The notes under the pieces were generated by a model. It was not told where the DNA came from. It did not search any database and saw only the letters and a list, made by a program, of their open reading frames with translations. Positions 1 to 5,597 of a stretch of 7,722 nt of DNA are shown piece after piece. The stretch is from Spirochaetaceae bacterium (GTDB taxonomy: Bacteria; Spirochaetota; Spirochaetia; Treponematales; Treponemataceae): positions 1 to 7,722 of the forward strand of contig JAFNZQ010000281.1 in the NCBI GenBank assembly GCA_017382775.1, read 5' to 3'. Numbering within the stretch: the stretch's first letter is position 1; every line of letters starts with the position of its first letter. The translations under genes and the position numbers were made by a program.

Positions 1-602
1 AATCCGGCATCAGTTCCTTGTCCATACATTTAATTTCTGCGGATTATTACAAAATCGGTGGACAGGAAGGCCTTTCGAAGTACGCGGAACTTTTGGCTTC
101 CGCTTTAAACCGAAACGTATCATTTTCCAAAGCAGTAAACGCCGCGGATCTCATCGAAATGCTGGATTTTTATCGTTTCCAGAAAGATTTAATTTTTGTG
201 GACACCATTGGAGCCAGCCCCAAGGATTTTGAGCAGATTGCCAAAATTCGTACGGGATTTTCTTCGGAAAAATTACCTGTGGTTTTCTTCTTAACCGTTC
301 CGGCTTCCATGCAGGCTACGGCTTTGGAAAACATAATGAACGAATTTTCCCAGTTTAACTACCAAGCCTTGGTTATTACCAAATTGGATGAGGTGGTGGC
401 TGTGGGACCCCTTCTCAGCGTTTTGGCAAACTCGGGGAAGGCCATATGCTTTTTGTCCGATACTCAAAAGGTTCCCGGTGATGTTTATGATGCCAATGCG
501 TTGATATTGTTACGTAAATTAAATGGTTTTGACGTGGATTGGTCGGAGTTGGAAAAACGCTTCGGAGAAGAAGAAAAAAGCGCTCCATCTATAATGAATT
601 GA
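1..602 (+). CDS. flhF: Flagellar biosynthesis GTPase FlhF, C-terminal part (5' end outside window)
   Basis: FlhF is an SRP-family GTPase that places flagellar assembly at the cell pole together with FlhG. The frame is open from base 3 through the left edge, so the TTG at 18 is not a real start; 199 codons are visible, ending in TGA at 600-602. Counting from base 3, residues 12-31 match the FlhF segment after the P-loop that usually reads DTYRIGAxxQLxxYxxI (here SADYYKIGGQEGLSKYAELL). The G3 motif is DTIGASPKD (67-75), G4 is TKLDE (126-130), and the G5-like stretch SDTQKVPGDV (152-161) is the counterpart of TxGQxVPxDI. The P-loop and the N-terminal B domain are off the window. Two details differ from the usual pattern: Lys replaces the common Arg after the tyrosines, and Thr replaces the Gly before Gln in G5. 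flhG follows after 43 bp on the same strand. The family call is firm; normal GTPase activity is inferred. Confidence 0.93.
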   Translation, partial: SGISSLSIHLISADYYKIGGQEGLSKYAELLASALNRNVSFSKAVNAADLIEMLDFYRFQKDLIFVDTIGASPKDFEQIAKIRTGFSSEKLPVVFFLTVPASMQATALENIMNEFSQFNYQALVITKLDEVVAVGPLLSVLANSGKAICFLSDTQKVPGDVYDANALILLRKLNGFDVDWSELEKRFGEEEKSAPSIMN

Positions 603-635
603 TGGTTTTCTTTCGATAATTAATGTATAGAGTTT

Positions 636-640
636 GGGAG
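636..640 (+). promoter_or_regulatory. Ribosome binding site fixing the flhG start at 646
   Basis: GGGAG lies 5 nt before the ATG at 646. An in-frame TTG at 634 overlaps this site and has no comparable purine-rich site before it, so 646 is the better start. Confidence 0.75.
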
Positions 641-645
641 AAAAT

Positions 646-1518
646 ATGGAAGATCAAGCTGCTCAATTAAGAGCTATGGCTCGTGAAAGTTCTTTTGATT
701 TTGGTCGCAATGCGAAAAAAACGCGAATAATTACCGTTACCAGCGGTAAGGGCGGTGTGGGAAAAACCAACGTATCTGTAAATATGGCTATTGCATATGC
801 TCAAATGGGTAAAAAGGTTATCCTCATTGACGCCGATTTGGGAATGGCGAACATTAACGTTATTTTGAATATGCAACCGAAGTTTAATTTGTATCATGTA
901 ATTACTCATCAGAAAACCATGGCTGAAATTGTGTATAAAACCGATTACGGCATTCGTATTGTTGCAGGTGCCAACGGCTTTTCTCGCATTGCCAACTTAT
1001 CCGATGAGGATCGCGACTTTTTCATTTCAGAACTTAAGTTGCTATCCACTGCTGACATTATAATTATTGACACCAGTGCGGGAATTTCAGAAAGCGTATT
1101 GGATTTTGTGGCTGCTGCCGATGAAGTAGTTCTGGTTTCCACACCGGAGCCCACTGCCATTACCGACGCCTACGGAATGATAAAAATCGTTTCCACGGAA
1201 TTGGAAGAGTACGATGTGAATATAAAAATGGTTGTAAACCGTGTTAATTCCGCCGCAGAGGCGAAAAGAATTGCCGACCGAATGTCAACCATTGTGGCAC
1301 AGTTTTTGAACTACAAAATCGAATATCTGGGATATATTTACGACGATCCTGTGGTTTCCCACGCAGTGATTCGCCAAAAGCCATTTTTGGTTTCCTCACC
1401 TCAATCCAAACCCTCACTTTGTATAAAACACCTCGTGAATCGCATTGAAAAAATCGAAGTTGAAAACGACGATTCTGTTGGGAATTTTATTCAAAAACTC
1501 ATTCGTAGGCAAAAATAG
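646..1518 (+). CDS. flhG: Flagellar number regulator FlhG (MinD/ParA-type ATPase)
   Basis: FlhG (YlxH, FleN) is a membrane-associated ATPase that partners FlhF, stimulates its GTPase and limits flagellar number. The product is 290 residues, a usual FlhG length. Residues 3-9 read DQAAQLR, which fits the DQAxxLR motif that in FlhG forms the N-terminal helix activating FlhF. This supports both the identity and the start at 646. The deviant Walker A motif is GKGGVGKTN (34-42) with both MinD-type lysines (K35, K40). The switch region LIDADLGMAN spans 60-69, and Walker B is IIIIDTSAG (138-146, D142). The stretch VSTPEPTAITDAYGMIK (164-180) is typical of FlhG. The C-terminus ends in a short basic amphipathic segment (VGNFIQKLIRRQK), a plausible membrane-targeting helix as in MinD-like proteins. 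It lies 43 bp after flhF and is probably co-transcribed with it. The next gene is convergent, so flhG closes the operon here. Confidence 0.95.
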   Translation: MEDQAAQLRAMARESSFDFGRNAKKTRIITVTSGKGGVGKTNVSVNMAIAYAQMGKKVILIDADLGMANINVILNMQPKFNLYHVITHQKTMAEIVYKTDYGIRIVAGANGFSRIANLSDEDRDFFISELKLLSTADIIIIDTSAGISESVLDFVAAADEVVLVSTPEPTAITDAYGMIKIVSTELEEYDVNIKMVVNRVNSAAEAKRIADRMSTIVAQFLNYKIEYLGYIYDDPVVSHAVIRQKPFLVSSPQSKPSLCIKHLVNRIEKIEVENDDSVGNFIQKLIRRQK

Positions 1519-1554
1519 GGCAGGTGATTTCCACCCGCCCTTGGGTGTTATTTC
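1518..1554. terminator. Convergent (bidirectional) terminator between flhG and nfnB
   Basis: Hairpin A pairs 1518-1526 with 1532-1540 (GGGC-A-GGTG, 5-nt loop, CACC-C-GCCC; eight pairs and one A/C mismatch). On the minus strand it is followed directly by TATTTTTG, so it should terminate nfnAB transcripts. Hairpin B pairs CACCC (1532-1536) perfectly with GGGTG (1543-1547) across a 6-nt loop. On the plus strand it is followed by TTATTTC, so it could terminate flhG transcripts. The two stems share 1532-1536 and cannot form together. The element begins in the last base of the flhG stop codon and runs through the nfnB stop into its last codons. Termination is inferred from structure only. Confidence 0.7.
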
Positions 1555-3035
1555 AAATAATCATTGATTGCAGCAGCGGCGTTTCTTCCTTCTCCCATGG
1601 CGAGAATTACGGTAGCTGCTCCCAAAACAATGTCACCGCCGGCCCATACGGCATCAAGGGACGTTTTCTGTTTGTCATCCACAATGATGTTGCCTCGCTG
1701 TGTTACGTTCAAGCCTTGGGTGGTTTGTGCCATCAAAGGATTGCTGGAATTACCCAGTGCTACGATAACAGCATCGCAGGCCAGTTCGTGTTCACTACCT
1801 TTTATTTCCACCGGTCGGCGTCGTCCGGATTCGTCGCTCTCGCCCAATTCGTAACTTAAAGCGCGCAGACCGCGAACCTTGCCGTCTTCCGTTCCCAAAA
1901 ACTCAATGGGATTTTCCAAGAACCGGAATTCCACGCCTTCTTCTTCCGCGTGGGCAACTTCTTCACGGCGAGCCGGCATTTCTTCCCTGGTACGACGATA
2001 AAGAACGATGACTTTTTTTGCACCCAAACGGTAACCCATTCGGGCTGCGTCCATGGCCACGTTACCGCCACCGATTACCACAACGGTGTCCGCCTTGTAA
2101 AGGGGCGTATCGGATTTATCGGTGAGATAAGCCTTCATTAAGTTGGCACGGGTCAAGTACTCGTTGGCGCTGAATACACCAATGAGGTTTTCACCGGGAA
2201 TGTTCATAAACTTGGGAAGACCGGCACCGGTTCCGATAAAGGCAGCATCGAAGCCTTCGTCTTTCAAAAGTTGGGGCAGGGTTTTGGTCTTTCCCACCAA
2301 GAAACTGGTTCGAAATTCCACACCCATTTTTTTCAGAGATTCAACTTCGCTTTTAACGATGGCCTTTGGAAGACGGAATTCGGGGATTCCGTAAACCATA
2401 ACTCCACCTAATTGGTGAAAGGCCTCGAAAACCGTTACGGAGTGACCCGCTCGGCGAACATCCGCGGCCACGGTTAATCCGGCAGGTCCGCTACCGATTA
2501 TGGCAACACGCTTCCCGGTGTCCTTTGCGATGGGTGGAACGGTTTGCAAATTATTTGTACGCTCGTAATCGGCTACGAAACGTTCCAAACGACCGATGGA
2601 AACGGCCTTTTCCGCATCCTTGTAGGTTTTACCCACGGTGCATTGTCCCTGGCACTGGGTTTCCTGAGGGCATACACGACCACAAATTGCCGGAAGCAAG
2701 TTTGTTTGTTTAATAATGTCGCAGGCCTTTTTGAACTCGCCCTTGGCAACTTCCGCCAAAAACTGTGGGATAGGCACCTTGACGGGACAGCCGGATACGC
2801 AAGGCTGATTTTTACACTGAATGCATCGATTGGCTTCCACGATGGCCTGTTCCGCAAAATAGCCCAGGGCAACTTCTTCCATTTGGCGTGCACGAGCAAC
2901 GGGGTCGCGAGCTGGCATTTCCTGGGGAGGAATTGCCATTCTGTCCTTTACGGAAAGCTCACCCTTGGATTTAATTTCATTTAATATATTTTCAGCTGCT
3001 GCTTTCAGCTGTTCCGGAGTTTGATGTGCACTCAT
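1548..3035 (-). CDS. nfnB: NADH-dependent reduced ferredoxin:NADP+ oxidoreductase, large subunit NfnB (GltA/GltD-like flavoprotein)
   Basis: With NfnA this forms a cytoplasmic flavin-based bifurcating transhydrogenase: NADH plus reduced ferredoxin reduce two NADP+. The ATG at 3035 gives 495 residues; a longer in-frame start at 3074 lies inside nfnA. The start is chosen from AAGGGGG (3043-3049) 7 nt upstream and from the TAATG overlap with the nfnA stop. Cluster cysteines are C71, C74, C79, C83 and C118, C122, C128, C132, with E125 in CPQET, as in the Fe-S domain shared with glutamate synthase small subunits. The FAD-binding motif is GSGPAG (181-186), the second Rossmann motif is GGGNVAMDAA (322-331), and the C-terminal flavin motif WAGGD is at 464-468. 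About 27 residues precede the usual family start and contain an AE/K-rich helix. Members are often annotated as glutamate synthase small subunit; the adjacent nfnA and the lack of a large glutamate synthase subunit here favour NfnB. Naming confidence rests mainly on this pairing. Confidence 0.88.
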   Translation of the reverse strand: MSAHQTPEQLKAAAENILNEIKSKGELSVKDRMAIPPQEMPARDPVARARQMEEVALGYFAEQAIVEANRCIQCKNQPCVSGCPVKVPIPQFLAEVAKGEFKKACDIIKQTNLLPAICGRVCPQETQCQGQCTVGKTYKDAEKAVSIGRLERFVADYERTNNLQTVPPIAKDTGKRVAIIGSGPAGLTVAADVRRAGHSVTVFEAFHQLGGVMVYGIPEFRLPKAIVKSEVESLKKMGVEFRTSFLVGKTKTLPQLLKDEGFDAAFIGTGAGLPKFMNIPGENLIGVFSANEYLTRANLMKAYLTDKSDTPLYKADTVVVIGGGNVAMDAARMGYRLGAKKVIVLYRRTREEMPARREEVAHAEEEGVEFRFLENPIEFLGTEDGKVRGLRALSYELGESDESGRRRPVEIKGSEHELACDAVIVALGNSSNPLMAQTTQGLNVTQRGNIIVDDKQKTSLDAVWAGGDIVLGAATVILAMGEGRNAAAAINDYLK

Positions 3036-3877
3036 TATTTTTCCCCCTTTTCGATTTGTTCTTTGATTCTGCATCGATGTTCGTCTTCAGCTTCTTTGAA
3101 AGCCTTCATTCGGCTCATCATGTTGTTAAAATCAACCTTGTGGCCATCGAATTCCGGACCGTCAACGCAAACGAATTTTGTTTCTCCGCCCACTGTAACG
3201 CGGCAGCCACCGCACATTCCCGTTCCGTCAATCATGATTGTGTTGAGGGATACAACAGTGTGAATACCGAAGGGGCGGGTGGTTTCGGCACAGAATTTCA
3301 TCATTATGGGAGGACCGATGGCAACAACTTCGTTCACTTCACCGGATTCGCAGAGTTTTTTCAACGGTTCGGTGACGAGGGCCTTTTGTCCGTAGGAACC
3401 GTCATCGGTTACCACGATAACTTCATCGGCAAATTTTTTCATCTCCTCTTCAAAAATAATCAGTTCCTTATTGCGAGCTCCGATTATGACAATAACCTTG
3501 TTTCCGGCGGCCTTGTAGCCTTGGGCAATGGGATGCATGGGGGCGGCACCGATACCTCCGCCAACGCAAACCACGGTTCCCACCTTTTCGATGTGGGTGG
3601 GCTTCCCCAATGGTCCCAAAACCACAGGAAGACTGTCCCCAACATTGAGTCTGCTCAACTTAATTGTAGTCGCACCCACAGCTTGGGCAATAAGGGCGAT
3701 CCAACCTTCTTCCGCCGAAGCATCCGCAATGGTTAGGGGAACACGTTCGCCGAATTCTTCGTCAACTTGAATGATAACGAATTGTCCGGGTTTTCGTGAG
3801 GCTGCGATTTCGGGACAATTCACGCGAAAATAAAAAACATCTTGGGAAAGTTGTTTCTTTTCTATTATTTTGAACAT
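3035..3877 (-). CDS. nfnA: NADH-dependent reduced ferredoxin:NADP+ oxidoreductase, small subunit NfnA (ferredoxin-NADP+ reductase alpha subunit)
   Basis: NfnA is the NAD(H)-binding subunit of NfnAB and passes electrons through FAD and a [2Fe-2S] cluster to NfnB. The 280-residue length matches the family. The FAD-binding barrel contains RVPLTI (45-50). The nucleotide-binding half opens with CVGGGIGAAPMHPIA (104-118), and IGPPIMMK (187-194) is the conserved late motif. The cluster loop reads DGTGMCGGCRV, with cysteines C222 and C225, followed by C237 in FVCVDGPEFDG (C-x2-C-x11-C). The basic tail (MSRMKAFKEAEDEHR) is also usual. Homologues are sometimes called sulfide dehydrogenase or sulfhydrogenase gamma subunit. 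The ATG at 3877 has AGGAG 6 nt upstream. The stop codon shares one base with the nfnB start, so translation of the two is probably coupled, which suits a 1:1 heterodimer. Confidence 0.9.
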   Translation of the reverse strand: MFKIIEKKQLSQDVFYFRVNCPEIAASRKPGQFVIIQVDEEFGERVPLTIADASAEEGWIALIAQAVGATTIKLSRLNVGDSLPVVLGPLGKPTHIEKVGTVVCVGGGIGAAPMHPIAQGYKAAGNKVIVIIGARNKELIIFEEEMKKFADEVIVVTDDGSYGQKALVTEPLKKLCESGEVNEVVAIGPPIMMKFCAETTRPFGIHTVVSLNTIMIDGTGMCGGCRVTVGGETKFVCVDGPEFDGHKVDFNNMMSRMKAFKEAEDEHRCRIKEQIEKGEK

Positions 3878-3883
3878 CAGCTT

Positions 3884-3888
3884 CTCCT
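3884..3888 (-). promoter_or_regulatory. Ribosome binding site of nfnA
   Basis: The minus strand reads AGGAG, 6 nt before the ATG at 3877, a perfect anti-16S core. Confidence 0.75.
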
Positions 3889-3904
3889 AAAATTCAATTA
3901 TAAA

Positions 3905-3933
3905 AGTATAACATAAAAAAAAAATTTTGTCAA
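3905..3933 (-). promoter_or_regulatory. Sigma-70 type promoter of nfnAB, with A/T homopolymer spacer
   Basis: On the minus strand TTGACA (3933-3928) and TATACT (3910-3905) are separated by exactly 17 nt. The -10 box is preceded by TGT, making an extended -10 (TGn). The expected transcript start is near 3898, leaving a leader of about 20 nt with the nfnA ribosome binding site. Ten of the 17 spacer bases are one uninterrupted A run on the plus strand (3915-3924). Confidence 0.75.
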
Positions 3934-3972
3934 ATTTTATTTATATTTTTTACCGAATTTTTGTTACAATGT

Positions 3973-3989
3973 AAAATATTCAATATTTT
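3973..3989. repeat. 17-bp perfect palindrome in the divergent promoter region
   Basis: AAAATATT (3973-3980) and AATATTTT (3982-3989) are perfect inverted arms around a single C. The palindrome lies between the two divergent promoters, 40 bp from the nfnAB -35 box and 14 bp from the symporter -35 box. It overlaps a smaller dyad TTAC-N3-GTAA (3964-3974). It could be a regulator site, but the surrounding DNA is so AT-rich that chance symmetry is a real alternative. Confidence 0.4.
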
Positions 3990-4002
3990 TTTAATTTTTT
4001 CC

Positions 4003-4031
4003 TTGACAAACCCATAAAATCGGGTTATAAT
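4003..4031 (+). promoter_or_regulatory. Consensus sigma-70 type promoter of the symporter gene
   Basis: TTGACA (4003-4008) and TATAAT (4026-4031) are both exact consensus hexamers with the optimal 17-nt spacer. The expected start is near 4038, giving a leader of about 20 nt. The spacer carries AACCC (4009-4013) and GGGTT (4022-4026), a 5-bp inverted repeat that could seat a regulator between polymerase contacts. Such a strong core promoter suggests high basal expression or control by repression. Confidence 0.85.
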
Positions 4032-4047
4032 AGAATATCTTTAATCT

Positions 4048-4052
4048 AGGAG
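4048..4052 (+). promoter_or_regulatory. Ribosome binding site of the symporter gene
   Basis: AGGAG lies 6 nt before the ATG at 4059. An ATG at 4054 is out of frame and too close to this site, so 4059 is the start. Confidence 0.75.
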
Positions 4053-4058
4053 TATGAT

Positions 4059-5534
4059 ATGCAAGTGAGTATTCTAGTCATTGTAATCGTTATCGTTTAC
4101 ATGCTTGCAATGTTGGGAATCGGTTATTATTCCAGCAAACGAATTTCGTCTAATGCCGATTTTATGGTCGCAGGTCGTCGTCTTGGTCCGTTCTTGATGG
4201 CCGGAACTTTGGCTGCTACCGAAATTGGAGGAGGTTCGTCTCTCGGTGTTGTTCAGCAGGGTATGCAGAATCATGGTTTAAGTGCAATGTGGTATATTGC
4301 CGCCATGGGATTTGCCTTTGTTATTTTGGCTTTCATGGCACCTAAATTCCGTGCAGCCGAAGTCAAAACCGTTCCCGAATTTTTCCGACGTCGTTATGGC
4401 GGAGCTTCCGGTATCGTAACCGCAATTATAATGCTTTTGCCTTTGATTGGCCTTACCGCCGGTCAGTTCATTGCCTCTTCGGTTATTTTGTCCACAATGT
4501 TAGGTATCTCCTACAAGACTGCTGTTATCGTGGTGGGTATCGTCGTTACAATTTATGCCGTTATGGGTGGATTGTGGTCAGTTACAATTACCGACTTTGT
4601 ACAGGTGTTCTTGATTGTTTTGGGTATGATTATTGCCGTTCCTTTCGCACTCAACACAGCCGGCGGATGGTCAGAAGTTAAAGCTGCCGTTCCTCCCGAA
4701 ACCTTCGATATTTTCAAAGGCTACAGCCTTTGGGACGTTATTTCCTTGATTATCATGTATGTGGGAACCTTTACCGTTGGACAGGAAGCTGTTTCTCGCT
4801 TCTATGCCGCAAAAGACGGAAAAGCTGCAAAACAGGGCTCCATGCTTGCCGCTCTCATTAACTTCATCTATGCATTCATCCCCACAATTTTGGGTATTAT
4901 CACTCTCGCATTGATCAACAAAGGTATTTTCAACGCCGATGAATTTGCCAATGTGGGTGCTCGCTATGCATTGCCCGTTTTGGCTATTAAAACTATGCCT
5001 GCCGTTATATGCGGTCTTTTGTTTGCCGGTATTATTTCCGCAACAATGTCTTCCGCCGACTCCGACCTTTTGGGTGCAGGTTCAATCTTCGCCAACGATA
5101 TTTATCGCGCCGCTTTGAAGAAAGATGCCGATGACAAAGAAGTTATGCGTGTTACACAGATTGCCATGTGTCTCGTGGGTGTTTTCGGAACAATCATCGC
5201 ATACTTCAACGCCAGCGACATTATTTCCATCTTGCAGTTCAGTTTCACCTTGCGTGCAGCCGGTGCATTCTTCCCCTATGTTGTGGGACACTATTGGAAA
5301 GGTTCTTCCCAAGCCGGAACAATCGCTTCTCTTATCGGCGGTTCTGTAATGGTTTTGGCCTTTGACAAATGGATCAAACACTTGATTCCCTGGTTGTCAC
5401 AGTCCATTATCCCCGGTTTGATTGTGGGTGCTGTTTGTTTCTTTGTTTTCTCAAAATTGATGCCTCCCAAAGATGGCGAGCTCAAATTGAAAGCAGAGTA
5501 CAACGAACCTGAAATTCTTTTGTCTGACAACTGA
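4059..5534 (+). CDS. Sodium:solute symporter (SSS/SLC5 family), substrate unknown
   Basis: A 491-residue polytopic membrane protein with the length and hydrophobic pattern of the SSS family, which imports organic solutes with Na+. The first membrane segment spans about residues 3-23 and is followed by the family stretch ADFMVAGRRLGPF (33-45) and the unwound-helix region AATEIGGGSSLG (52-63). The SSS signature GGLWSVTITDFVQ is at 170-182 with its conserved Asp at 179. MSSADSDLLGAGSIFANDIY (330-349) is the late helix that carries the Na2-site hydroxyls, probably S331 and S332 by analogy with PutP S340/T341. The short polar tail (about 470-491) is cytoplasmic or periplasmic and carries no further domain. 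The gene stands alone behind its own consensus promoter, divergent from nfnAB and convergent with the barrel gene. No motif fixes the substrate; proline, pantothenate, sugars and carboxylates all occur in this family. Confidence 0.92.
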   Translation: MQVSILVIVIVIVYMLAMLGIGYYSSKRISSNADFMVAGRRLGPFLMAGTLAATEIGGGSSLGVVQQGMQNHGLSAMWYIAAMGFAFVILAFMAPKFRAAEVKTVPEFFRRRYGGASGIVTAIIMLLPLIGLTAGQFIASSVILSTMLGISYKTAVIVVGIVVTIYAVMGGLWSVTITDFVQVFLIVLGMIIAVPFALNTAGGWSEVKAAVPPETFDIFKGYSLWDVISLIIMYVGTFTVGQEAVSRFYAAKDGKAAKQGSMLAALINFIYAFIPTILGIITLALINKGIFNADEFANVGARYALPVLAIKTMPAVICGLLFAGIISATMSSADSDLLGAGSIFANDIYRAALKKDADDKEVMRVTQIAMCLVGVFGTIIAYFNASDIISILQFSFTLRAAGAFFPYVVGHYWKGSSQAGTIASLIGGSVMVLAFDKWIKHLIPWLSQSIIPGLIVGAVCFFVFSKLMPPKDGELKLKAEYNEPEILLSDN

Positions 5535-5538
5535 TTTT

Positions 5539-5597
5539 ATTGTGGGTGACTATTAAGTTTTGGGATTAAGTTTTATAGTTCCGTAGTCATCCACAAT
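5539..5597 (+). terminator. Long inverted repeat at the symporter/barrel junction, possible symporter terminator
   Basis: Bases 5539-5552 (ATTGTGGGTGACTA) pair with 5584-5597 (TAGTCATCCACAAT) over 14 positions, with one G-U wobble. The loop is 31 nt. On the plus strand the stem is followed by GTTTGTTTTC, moderately U-rich, which suits termination of the symporter transcript. On the minus strand it is followed by AAAATCAG, so it does not look like a classical terminator for the barrel gene. The second arm lies inside the barrel coding region. The long loop makes this an imperfect terminator; the complementarity itself is clear. Confidence 0.5.
5552..5574. repeat. Short tandem duplication at the 3' end of the barrel gene
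   Basis: ATTAAGTTTT occurs at 5552-5561 and again at 5565-5574, separated by GGG, a 13-bp period. The copies sit in different reading frames of the minus-strand gene: one encodes KLN and the other supplies the Thr codon and the TAA stop. Confidence 0.7.

Noticed and set aside
592..619. Sigma-28-like promoter ahead of flhG (TAAT, 16-nt gap, TTCGATAA)
   Set aside because: The -10 box matches GCCGATAA in only six positions, the -35 box is imperfect, and flhG is close enough to flhF to be co-transcribed. Too weak to annotate.
634..645. Upstream TTG start for flhG giving four extra residues
   Set aside because: The TTG overlaps the GGGAG ribosome binding site, and the ATG at 646 puts DQAxxLR at residues 3-9 as in other FlhG proteins.
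3036..3074. Longer nfnB starting at 3074
   Set aside because: The extra 13 residues lie within nfnA, there is no ribosome binding site ahead, and the ATG at 3035 has AAGGGGG at a good distance plus the TAATG overlap.
3026..3736. Plus-strand open frame of 236 codons opposite nfnA
   Set aside because: It is antisense to a well-supported gene, has His/Asn/Gly-rich composition typical of a shadow frame, and carries no motif.
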